DNA of 64,000 nucleotides, taken from assembly GCA_020072785.1 (NCBI GenBank), contig JAIQGG010000003.1, forward strand, positions 124,001 to 188,000, read 5' to 3'. Shown here piece after piece: positions 1 through 6,962 of this stretch. Origin of the DNA: Terriglobia bacterium. GTDB taxonomy: Bacteria; Acidobacteriota; Terriglobia; Acidiferrales; UBA7541. The position numbers were made by a program, and so were the translations under genes. The notes below the pieces were generated by a model. That model did no database searches. It had not been told where the DNA came from and was given only the letters and a program-made list of their open reading frames with translations. Numbering within the stretch: position 1 is the first letter of the stretch; each line of letters opens with the position of its first letter.

Positions 1-1271
1 TCGGGAAACAGGGCATCCTGCTGGAGGACGGCTGGGTTGACTCCAATTCCCGCCGGGTCAATGGCCTGGATCTCCGCCGGGCTCAGCGCGTAATACCCCG
101 CCGGAATGGCCCCGCAACCCGCCGCGGCGGAGCGGCAGGGCTGCAAGTTTGCGTCCATTCCATAGGAAGCACCGCTGACGCCCTGTACAAACCCGCCGGC
201 AGGCGGCACGCAAGGGGCATTGCCGGGCACGTCGGTACACTGATAAAAGAAGACTCCATCGCGAAAGGCCACGGAGGGAACACTGCGTTCGGCGGAGGTA
301 AACAGCGATTCCTTCAACCGCTCGTAATTGCCGAAGATGAACACCCGGTCCTTGATCACCGGTCCACCCGCGGACCCGCCGAAGAGGTGGTGGCGGAATT
401 TCGGCTCCTTGATACCGGCCTGGTTGAGGAAAAAGTCGTTGGCGTTAAACGCTTCGTTGCGGTGAGCGTAGTAGGCCGTACCGTGGATATTGTTCGTGCC
501 GCTCTTGGTCACCAGTTGCACCTGCGCCGCCGAGGAGCGTCCTCCGGAGTCCGCGTCATAACTCGTGGTGGTGGTCCGGAATTCCGCCAGCGAGTCTTGC
601 GGTACGCGCAGCACGGTCGTGAACGCATAGCCCTTCTGCGGGTCGTTCGCGTCCACTCCGTCCAGCGTCACGTTGGTCTGGTCGCTGCGCGCCCCGTTCA
701 CCGACCCGCTGCGCCCGTCCTGGTCGTTCGTCCCTCCGTAACCGCCCGGCAAGTCCGATTTCGTAGGGATGAAGGCCACACCGGTCTGCAAGCTGAGCAG
801 CCCCGCCGGATTCATGTCCAGTTGCGGCAGCGAGGACACTTCCTTTCCGGAAATAGGTGTTCCGATGCTGGCGTCCGTCGTGTTCAGCGCCGCCACCATC
901 TCCGTCACCACCATCGTTTCGGTGACCGCACCGACCGCAAGGTGGATATCGAGCGTACTGGTGATGCCGACGAGAACCTCGACATGTTCGCGAGCCGCGG
1001 TCTTGAATCCCTGCGCCTTCACTTCGATCTTGTATTTTCCCGGAGGCAATTGCGCGAACACGTATCTTCCATCCGCCTCTGTTGCCGTCGTGCGCGTCAG
1101 CCCCGTGCCTTCCTGCGCGATCGTCACTTGGGCGCCCGCAACGCTGGCGTTCGCCGGGTCCAGCACCGTGCCCGACAGAGAAGCCGTCTGTGACCACACC
1201 GGGCTGGCACTGAACAACACCCCCAGCGCCAGAACACACGCCCACCCTGCTCCTTTAAAAGTTTTCGTCAT
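1..1271 (-). CDS. Oar-like TonB-dependent receptor, N-terminal part (runs off left edge)
   Basis: Outer-membrane receptor of the acidobacterial Oar/TonB-dependent type; substrate unknown, large carbohydrates or peptides are typical guesses. Only the first 423 residues lie in the window and the frame stays open to base 1. The ATG at 1269-1271 has GGGGAGG a few bases upstream. Residues 1-27 form a signal peptide (hydrophobic ACVLALGVLFSASPVWS). Residues about 29-110 are a carboxypeptidase-regulatory-like beta-sandwich (SLSGTVLDPANASVAGAQV, then GRYVFAQLPPGKYKIEV). A plug domain follows, with VNGARSDQTNVTLDGVDAND and LVTKSGTNNIHGTAYY, both characteristic of Oar-like plugs, and FGGSAGGPVIKDRVFIFGNY marks entry to the barrel. 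Its upstream neighbour on the same strand is a scar with remnants of a similar receptor and of serA. Confidence 0.93.
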   Translation of the reverse strand, partial: MTKTFKGAGWACVLALGVLFSASPVWSQTASLSGTVLDPANASVAGAQVTIAQEGTGLTRTTATEADGRYVFAQLPPGKYKIEVKAQGFKTAAREHVEVLVGITSTLDIHLAVGAVTETMVVTEMVAALNTTDASIGTPISGKEVSSLPQLDMNPAGLLSLQTGVAFIPTKSDLPGGYGGTNDQDGRSGSVNGARSDQTNVTLDGVDANDPQKGYAFTTVLRVPQDSLAEFRTTTTSYDADSGGRSSAAQVQLVTKSGTNNIHGTAYYAHRNEAFNANDFFLNQAGIKEPKFRHHLFGGSAGGPVIKDRVFIFGNYERLKESLFTSAERSVPSVAFRDGVFFYQCTDVPGNAPCVPPAGGFVQGVSGASYGMDANLQPCRSAAAGCGAIPAGYYALSPAEIQAIDPAGIGVNPAVLQQDALFP

Positions 1272-1473
1272 AAGCCTCCCCCTAAACACTTGAGCGGCAA
1301 TATAAAGCCACGAGTCCCCAAAAACCCATGCTTTCCCGGTGCACGAAGAAAGATCAGTCTGTTCCGGAACCCGGCTGGCTAACTGCTGAGCCTTCTAACT
1401 CATGCTGCGGGAGATTGTCAAGAACAAGTAAAAGCAAGCGTAAGCCTGAGTCATTCCTCGCCAAACATGCGAC

Positions 1474-1613
1474 TCAGCCGTTGGTAAGATGGATGAGTTT
1501 CGCCGCCGTCACAGCGGCGAGTTTGCGGATCGGCTCCACGCAGTTTCCCGCACGTCGCCGTCCAGCCGCACCAGCGACACCGCTTCCGCTCCGCGCGTCG
1601 CGTCCCGCCCACT
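1474..1613 (-). pseudogene. Decayed duplicate of the serA 3' end
   Basis: This fragment matches the end of the intact serA at 1853-3451. Bases 1550-1601 are identical to 1930-1981 (52 bases), and similarity continues on both sides with changes. Translated, it gives GRDATRGAEAVSLVRLDGDV, then one missing base shifts the frame, then VEPIRKLAAVTAAKLIHLTN and a stop at 1474-1476. That corresponds to the C-terminal ACT domain of phosphoglycerate dehydrogenase. No start or catalytic part remains, so it cannot be functional. It is best read with the receptor-tail remnant at 1696-1830 as the residue of a tandem duplication. Confidence 0.85.
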
Positions 1614-1645
1614 GCTGTGTCGGCAATCATTCGAGAAAAACAAAA

Positions 1646-1673
1646 CCGCCGGGAAGCTTGCGCTTCCCAGCGG
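1646..1673 (-). terminator. Rho-independent terminator of the lost receptor copy
   Basis: On the minus strand a 12-bp stem (CCGCTGGGAAGC with GCTTCCCGGCGG, one T-G wobble) closes a GCAA tetraloop. It is followed at once by a T-rich run (TTTTGTTTTT, plus-strand bases 1636-1645). It sits about 20 bases after the stop codon of the receptor-tail remnant and probably once terminated that gene; it may now terminate serA. Confidence 0.8.
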
Positions 1674-1695
1674 CTCTGCAAAGAGTGGAACTCCG

Positions 1696-1830
1696 TTAGA
1701 ACTCGTAGCGCAGCGCGAACTGCATCACCCGCGGGTTGGTGAGCATCCCGGTGTAGTTGCCGAACGAGCCGCCCACGTCCAAACTATCGGACACGCCTTG
1801 CACATCGAACCGTGAGAAGTTGATGGAAGG
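1696..1830 (-). pseudogene. C-terminal remnant of an Oar-like TonB-dependent receptor
   Basis: Read on the minus strand, this ends in NYTGMLTNPRVMQFALRYEF followed by TAA at 1696-1698. An aromatic-terminated last beta-strand of this kind (ALRYEF) is the typical end of acidobacterial Oar-type receptors. Only about 45 codons (from INFSRFDVQG) remain, with a stop upstream in frame, and the fragment begins just 23 bases after the serA stop. There is no start, plug or barrel, so it is a gene relic. Its terminator (1646-1673) is still intact. Confidence 0.75.
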
Positions 1831-1852
1831 TTACAAGGCGCCGCCGCCCGCC

Positions 1853-3451
1853 TCAGCTCTTGCCCAGGTGCACCAGCTTCGCTTCGGTCACCGCGGGCAG
1901 CTTGCGGATCGGCTCCACGGCGGATTCCGGCACGTCGCCGTCCAGCCGCACCAGCGACACCGCTTCCGCTCCGCGCGTCGCATCCCGCCGCCCCAGCGCG
2001 AACGTGGCGATATTCACTCCCTGCTGCCCCAGCAGCGTGCCCACCTGCCCGATGACGCCGGGCTGGTCGTGGTTGCGCAGGTAGAGAATCGTCCCCGCCA
2101 GCTGCGATTCCAGCGGAATTCCGTCAATCGCCAGCACCCGCGGCGAAGCGTCGTGCAACACCGTGCCCTCCACGCTCAACCCCGGCTGCTTGCTCCCCGG
2201 CTCCGGCAGCGACGCCACTTCCAGCGTGTTCGGAAAGCCGTGCTCGCGCCGCCGCGTCTCTTCCTCGACGGTCAGCCCGCGCGCCGCGGCCACCGCCGCC
2301 GCGTTCACCAGGTTCACTTTCTCGTCCAGCACCGCGTTCAGAATCCCCGTCAGCACCGCGCTCTTCAGCAGGTGCGTCCCCGCCTCCGCCAGCTCCCCGG
2401 AGTAGCGGATGCGGATGCGCGCCGGACGCACCGCGGCCGCCTGCGACACCAGCGAACCCAGCCGCTCCGCCAGCTCCAGATACGGCAGCACACGCCGGTA
2501 CTGTTCCGCCGAGAGCGCCGGCAGATTCACCGCATTGCGGATGATCCCGTCGGCCAGGTAGTCGCGCACCTGCTGCGCGATCTGCGTGCCCACCTCCTCC
2601 TGCGCTTCCGTCGTCGATCCCGCCACGTGCGGCGTGGCGATCACATTCGGCAGCGCGATCAGCGGCGAATTCTTCGGCGGCTCTTCCACGAAGACGTCCA
2701 GCGCCGCCCCCGCCAGCCGCCCGCTCTTCAGCGCCTCGGCCAGCGCGCCTTCGTCCACCAGCTCGCCGCGCGCCGCGTTCACCAGCCGCGCGCCCTTCTT
2801 CATCTGCGCGATGCTCTGCGCGTTGATCAGGTTCTGCGTCGCCGGACTCAGCGCCGTGTGCAGCGACACGAAGTCGCTCTCCGCCAGCAGCTTCTCCAGC
2901 GGCACCAGCTCCACCTGCGCCTCGCGCGCCGCCGCTTCGCTGATGTACGGGTCATACGCCAGCACGCGCATCTCGAACGCCCGCGCCCGCCGCGCCACTT
3001 CCCCGCCGATGCGCCCCAGCCCGATCAGCCCCAGCGTCTTGCCGCGCACCTCGGTGCCCGCCGCCGAAGACTTCTCCCAGCGCCCCGCGTGGATGGCCGC
3101 ATCGTGCCGCGGCACCTGCCGCGCCAGCGCCAGCAGCAACGCAAAGGTGTGCTCCGCCACGCTGATGGCGTTGCCTCCCGGCGTGCTCATCACCAGCACG
3201 CCGCGGCGCGTCGCCGCTTCCAGGTCGATGTTGTCCACGCCCACCCCGGCGCGCCCCACCACGCGCAGCCGCGGCGCCTTTTCCAGCAATTCCGCCGTCA
3301 CCTTGGTCGCGCTGCGCACCACCAGCGCGTCGGCGTCCGCGATCTCCGCGTGCAGCGTCTCCTTCGTGGTCAGGACAATCTTCCATCCCGCCTGCGCCCG
3401 CAGCAGCTCCACGCCGCGCTCGCTGATCTTGTCCGCTACGATGACTTTCAC
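1853..3451 (-). CDS. serA: D-3-phosphoglycerate dehydrogenase
   Basis: Cytosolic first enzyme of serine synthesis: 3-phosphoglycerate plus NAD+ to 3-phosphohydroxypyruvate. The chosen GTG start (3449-3451) gives 532 residues beginning VKVIVADKISERGVELL, the usual family start; the frame extends upstream without homology, and AGGA lies about 9 bases before the GTG. The Rossmann motif is GLGRIGGEVARRA, with the family signatures VGVDNIDLEAA, GGNAISVAEHT and GTEVRGKTLGLIG. The catalytic Arg-Glu-His set is visible around VNAARGELVDEGAL, DVFVEEPP and TPHVAGSTTEAQ. An intervening ASB domain and a C-terminal ACT domain (HDQPGVIGQVGTLLGQQGVN) make it the long type with likely serine feedback. A decayed copy of its 3' end lies downstream at 1474-1613. 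Confidence 0.97.
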   Translation of the reverse strand: MKVIVADKISERGVELLRAQAGWKIVLTTKETLHAEIADADALVVRSATKVTAELLEKAPRLRVVGRAGVGVDNIDLEAATRRGVLVMSTPGGNAISVAEHTFALLLALARQVPRHDAAIHAGRWEKSSAAGTEVRGKTLGLIGLGRIGGEVARRARAFEMRVLAYDPYISEAAAREAQVELVPLEKLLAESDFVSLHTALSPATQNLINAQSIAQMKKGARLVNAARGELVDEGALAEALKSGRLAGAALDVFVEEPPKNSPLIALPNVIATPHVAGSTTEAQEEVGTQIAQQVRDYLADGIIRNAVNLPALSAEQYRRVLPYLELAERLGSLVSQAAAVRPARIRIRYSGELAEAGTHLLKSAVLTGILNAVLDEKVNLVNAAAVAAARGLTVEEETRRREHGFPNTLEVASLPEPGSKQPGLSVEGTVLHDASPRVLAIDGIPLESQLAGTILYLRNHDQPGVIGQVGTLLGQQGVNIATFALGRRDATRGAEAVSLVRLDGDVPESAVEPIRKLPAVTEAKLVHLGKS

Positions 3452-3620
3452 GGTGTCCTCATTCTCCCGGCGGATTTCCGCCCCTGGTTCTGAACTTACC
3501 AAAGTATCGGTCACCGCGCGGCATGTCAAATCCAAGAATCCTCTGTCTTCCATTAGCAAAAACTATAGTCTGCGGGAACTTGTTCCGAGCCTAGGGAGTC
3601 TGTATGCCGGCCATGCGCCG

Positions 3621-3654
3621 CCCGGTAGCACCGGCTAAAGCCGGTGCTACCGGG
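3621..3654. repeat. REP-like perfect hairpin between serA and the YqeY-domain gene
   Basis: Two perfect 15-bp arms (CCCGGTAGCACCGGC and its complement) flank a TAAA loop. There is no T-run, and the genes on either side are divergent, so it is not a simple terminator. A related hairpin sharing GGTAGC-N-CCGGC arms occurs at 22100-22132, which suggests a dispersed REP-type family. Confidence 0.7.
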
Positions 3655-3693
3655 CGTGCTGCTCTGCTATAGTCGGGGCTTGAGGAGCCCGCG

Positions 3694-4155
3694 ATGAGTC
3701 TTGCCGAAAAACTCCAGAAGGACCTGGTCGACGCCATGCGCGCCAAGGATGAACTGCGTCTCAGCGTCCTGCGCATGATCAAGTCCGCCCTGAAATACAA
3801 GGAGACCGAGAAGATCCGCCCGCTCGAGGAAGCGGAAATCCTGCAGGTGCTGCAGACCCTCGTCAAGCAGCGCAAAGAGTCCATCGAGCAGTTCACCAAG
3901 GGCGGCCGCCAGGACCTGGCGGACAAGGAAATCAAAGAGCTGGCCATTGTCGAATGCTATCTGCCCGCCGGCGCCACGGCCGCTGAAATGGACGCCGCCG
4001 TCGCCAAAGCCATCGCCGAAACCGGAGCCAGCTCCATCAAGCAGATGGGTGCGGTGGTCAAGGCCGCCAGGGCGCACCTCGAAGGCAGGACCGTGGACGG
4101 CAAGGCCCTCAGCGACCTCGTCCGTGAACGGCTATCCAAGCTGACGACCCCATGA
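3694..4155 (+). CDS. GatB/YqeY domain-containing protein
   Basis: A 153-residue stand-alone member of the GatB/YqeY family, related to the tail domain of the GatB subunit of the tRNA-dependent amidotransferase; a role in binding tRNA or aminoacyl-tRNA is assumed but unproven for the free-standing proteins. The start MSLAEKLQKDLVDAMRAKDE and the motifs RLSVLRMIKSALKYKE, RKESIEQFTKGGRQDLADKE and ECYLPAGATAAEMDAAV are family hallmarks, and the length is the usual one (about 150). The ATG follows GAGGAG with good spacing. It is transcribed away from serA. Its stop codon lies in the loop of a hairpin (4142-4165). Confidence 0.92.
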   Translation: MSLAEKLQKDLVDAMRAKDELRLSVLRMIKSALKYKETEKIRPLEEAEILQVLQTLVKQRKESIEQFTKGGRQDLADKEIKELAIVECYLPAGATAAEMDAAVAKAIAETGASSIKQMGAVVKAARAHLEGRTVDGKALSDLVRERLSKLTTP

Positions 4156-4165
4156 AGGGTCGTCA
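4142..4165 (+). terminator. Hairpin over the stop codon of the YqeY-domain gene
   Basis: Nine-base arms TGACGACCC (4142-4150) and GGGTCGTCA (4157-4165) enclose the stop codon TGA. No long T-run follows, so termination is plausible but not certain. Confidence 0.45.
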
Positions 4166-4187
4166 TCCTGAGGAGCGCAGCGACGGT

Positions 4188-4204
4188 TGACCGCTTCGCG
4201 GTCA
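4188..4204. repeat. Dispersed palindrome TGACCGC-NAA-GCGGTCA, copy 1
   Basis: Perfect 7-bp arms around a TTC spacer (GAA on the other strand). It sits inside a longer stretch, CGTCATCCTGAGGAGCGCAG before and AGGGATCTCT after, that itself looks like a dispersed repeat. One of ten copies in the window. Confidence 0.8.
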
Positions 4205-4285
4205 CACATATCAGGGATCTCTCTTGGCTACTTGAAAGACTGTGCAGCGGTAACTTACTGCGAACACTGATCGAGAGCTTCTGCA

Positions 4286-4909
4286 ATGTCTCTTCCCGAA
4301 ACTATTCCCGTTCGCTTCACCGAAGAAGAGGCCGGCTACCTCAGTGTGCGCCCCGTCGTCCGCCAGACCTTTCGTCTCGCCGAACTTGCCGACATGGTCG
4401 TCTCCGTAACCGGTAAGGACGCCGCGCGCGTCGCGCAGATCTTCCGCGCCGGCGCGGTCCTTTACAACAGTTACCGCTACTGGTGGGATGGTTTCTCCGC
4501 CGCGCCCGGCGAAGTGGCCGCGCTCCTCGCGCCCTTTCCCGACGCCGATCCTTCTCGCCCCTTCCGCTGGGAAGAAGCGGCGGAGGTCCTCCTGGAAAGC
4601 GGCGGCGGCCCGGCGCGCACCGCCAGCGAGGTCACCCGCGCGGAAGCCTCCCGCCGCCGCCTTTTTCAACACCGCAGCGCCTGGGATTGCCTGCGCGAAG
4701 CCCTGCGTGATTCCCCGCCCGTCTACGAAGAATACTCCTACGCTCGCCGCGCCGACCTCTACCGCAAGTCGCTGGCCCACGACGCTGCGCGCCGCCTGCG
4801 CGCCGAGCTTCTCGCCGCCGCGCCGCGCGCCCTCCGCGCCCGCCTCGCGGCCGCCGCCGTTCCTTCTGCTCTGGTGTTCGCTTGTCCCCGCACTGCGGCC
4901 CGGCCGTAA
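4286..4909 (+). CDS. Conserved hypothetical protein, about 207 residues
   Basis: I do not recognise a characterised family. The protein is soluble, without signal peptide or membrane segments. The N-terminal half is the more ordered part (TIPVRFTEEEAGYLSVRPVV, then RQTFRLAELADMVVSVTGKD and IFRAGAVLYNSYRYWWDGF). The middle is acidic with WEEAAEVLLESGG, and the tail is Ala/Arg-rich and probably disordered. Codon use (strong G/C third positions) matches its neighbours, and the ATG follows an AGAGCTTCTGCA leader without a strong ribosome site. It ends 10 bases before the convergent DUF3857 gene. The frame is long, starts sensibly and has coding-like composition, so it is probably real. Confidence 0.6.
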   Translation: MSLPETIPVRFTEEEAGYLSVRPVVRQTFRLAELADMVVSVTGKDAARVAQIFRAGAVLYNSYRYWWDGFSAAPGEVAALLAPFPDADPSRPFRWEEAAEVLLESGGGPARTASEVTRAEASRRRLFQHRSAWDCLREALRDSPPVYEEYSYARRADLYRKSLAHDAARRLRAELLAAAPRALRARLAAAAVPSALVFACPRTAARP

Positions 4910-4919
4910 CGCCGTTTCA

Positions 4920-6962
4920 CTACTTCGCCACCGCCGGCTTCAACACCGCCGTATTGCGCTCGTCGCCGGCGATGAGCCGATACAATTGCTTCAGCTCTCC
5001 GACCTTCTCCAGCGGCACGCTGAGCTGCTTCACTTCAAACACCCGCGTGTAGCGCACCACGTTCCCGCTCGCTTCCGTCTTGCTGTGGTAGCTGGCGAAG
5101 CTGTACTCCGCGTTCACCGGTGGCGGCAGGTCGTCCACCTCGTACCCCGGCGGCAGCGTAATCTCAAACGTATCCGTGTCCCGCTCCGGCCCCTCGAATT
5201 CCACCGGATACTTGCGCGGTTCCTTGGTTTCCAGGAAGGAGAGCGATTTGCTGCCTAAAACGCGCGGCCGCACCAGCAGCAGGTTCCCCGCCGCTTTGCC
5301 GTAGTTTTCCGCCACCAGGGAATAGTCGTAAAGGAAAGGCCGGTCGGTCTGCTCCACATTGCTCACCGCCGCTTTCAGGATATGGAACCTCGCCAGGGAC
5401 TGGGCCAGCAGCGTCTCGATGGGCTTGATTTTATCGGCATCCCGGGTTGCCGTTTTCAAAGCTCCCCGCTGCCACCGCGCCTGGTCGCCCACGCGCACTT
5501 CGCGCACGTCGCCCTGCAACGTCCCCGATCCGTCCAGCGTCAGCTTTCCCGTCCGCTGAATCCCGTTCATCGTTGGAGACTGCTTCGGCAGCTCGATCAG
5601 TTCCCCGCCGTCCGGCGTCACCAGCAGTCCGTAATTCCCCTGCAACTCTCCGCTGAGCTGCCCCAGGGGCGTCAATTCGTTGGTGGGATCAAAGAACAGG
5701 ATCCGCCCCAGCTTCGGGTGCTGCAGCACTGCGCCCAGCGAGCCATCCGCGACTCCCTCGGGCAGCTTGATCGCCAGAATCGCGTGATTGAAGCCCCCCA
5801 CATGCGCCGGCATCTCCGCAGTCACCGCGCCGCGTTCCGTGTAGATGGGCACATAATACGATTCGATTCCTATCTCCTGCAGCATCGCCCCCATCAGCGT
5901 GACCTTGTCTTTGCAATCCCCGTAGCGGTTTGTCAGCACTCCGCCCGCCGGATGCGGCTGCCACCCCCCTATTCCCAATTCGATGGCCACATAGCGGATC
6001 TCCCGCTGCACGAAATTCGCCAGCGCCCGCATCTTCTCCAGCGGCGCGGGAGCGGTGGACGTCAGCGACGCCACTTTCTGCCGGATTTCCGGGGTCGCAT
6101 CGCGCCGCCCGTTCGTCAGCTCCCGATACCAGTTGCCCATTTCCCGCCAGTTTTCGAATCCTTTGTTTCCGCGCGTCCCCGCCGGCGGCAGAAAGGAGAT
6201 CACCATCTGCCCCTCGATGCCGCGCATCGGTGGCATGGCCTCTTCCTGCTTGATCGCCTTCACGTCGTTCACCGTCCATTGCCACTGCCCGCTCCCTGCC
6301 GCTACCGCCTTTACTTCCGCATTGTTCAGCCACGACGCCTTGTATTCCCACCCCGCGGGGAGCTGCAGCGAATATTTGGCTTCGCGCACCGGGCTCGTTC
6401 CCTGGAAATACCAGATATCCTGGAGAACGTAGGGGCGATCCTGCTGCTCGTATTCATATCCCACGATGTTCCCCGGCTCGGAAGCTGGAATGCGCAGCAC
6501 CTTCACCCGTACGTCGGTGATCAATTCGCTGCCCGGCACCGCCGGCAGCGACACCTCCGCTCCGTCCTTCTCCTTCACTTCGTAGTCTTTGCCCTGCGCC
6601 GGAATGCACCAGGCGTGCAGGCTGGTGATTTTCGTCTCCGCGCTGAAGGGGATGACCACCGTGCCGAGTTCCCGCCCCCCGGGGCGGAGAATCTTGTAGG
6701 CCGCGCGCGTCAGTGTCTTGATCTTCTCCGCCGACTGCACCGTCACGATCTCCTCGGAATAGAGCAGAACCGCGTCCGTCTTCTCGTCGTGCACCGGCAG
6801 AGGTGTATTCACCAGGGCGTGCATCCACCCGGGGGCATCGCCAGCCGCAGCCTGCGGCGCTGCCGCCCAGCACACCGCAAGCAGCGCAAACCAGCGGAGC
6901 GTTCTTCGCCGCTCCTGGCGCCCCAGTCTACGTCCCCGGTTGCAAGACAATCTGCTGTTCAT
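4920..6962 (-). CDS. Secreted DUF3857/transglutaminase-like protein, catalytic triad intact
   Basis: Predicted exported protein of 680 residues with an N-terminal DUF3857 beta domain and a central transglutaminase-like (papain-fold) domain; substrate unknown. Residues 1-40 are an Arg-rich n-region plus hydrophobic core (WFALLAVCWAAAPQAAA) with likely cleavage before GDAPGW. The triad is present: Cys350 in NRYGDCKDKVTLMGAML, His393 in GGFNHAILAI and Asp425 in ILFFDPTNEL. A C-terminal beta domain follows (about 450-680). The ATG has AGGA six bases upstream, inside the end of the preceding gene, so the two genes overlap by 35 bases and are probably translationally coupled. The upstream partner is a paralogue whose catalytic Cys and His are lost. 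Confidence 0.9.
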   Translation of the reverse strand: MNSRLSCNRGRRLGRQERRRTLRWFALLAVCWAAAPQAAAGDAPGWMHALVNTPLPVHDEKTDAVLLYSEEIVTVQSAEKIKTLTRAAYKILRPGGRELGTVVIPFSAETKITSLHAWCIPAQGKDYEVKEKDGAEVSLPAVPGSELITDVRVKVLRIPASEPGNIVGYEYEQQDRPYVLQDIWYFQGTSPVREAKYSLQLPAGWEYKASWLNNAEVKAVAAGSGQWQWTVNDVKAIKQEEAMPPMRGIEGQMVISFLPPAGTRGNKGFENWREMGNWYRELTNGRRDATPEIRQKVASLTSTAPAPLEKMRALANFVQREIRYVAIELGIGGWQPHPAGGVLTNRYGDCKDKVTLMGAMLQEIGIESYYVPIYTERGAVTAEMPAHVGGFNHAILAIKLPEGVADGSLGAVLQHPKLGRILFFDPTNELTPLGQLSGELQGNYGLLVTPDGGELIELPKQSPTMNGIQRTGKLTLDGSGTLQGDVREVRVGDQARWQRGALKTATRDADKIKPIETLLAQSLARFHILKAAVSNVEQTDRPFLYDYSLVAENYGKAAGNLLLVRPRVLGSKSLSFLETKEPRKYPVEFEGPERDTDTFEITLPPGYEVDDLPPPVNAEYSFASYHSKTEASGNVVRYTRVFEVKQLSVPLEKVGELKQLYRLIAGDERNTAVLKPAVAK

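Noticed and set aside
1328-1815. Small open frames on the plus strand before serA
   Set aside because: They lie opposite the serA and receptor remnants and have no ribosome site.
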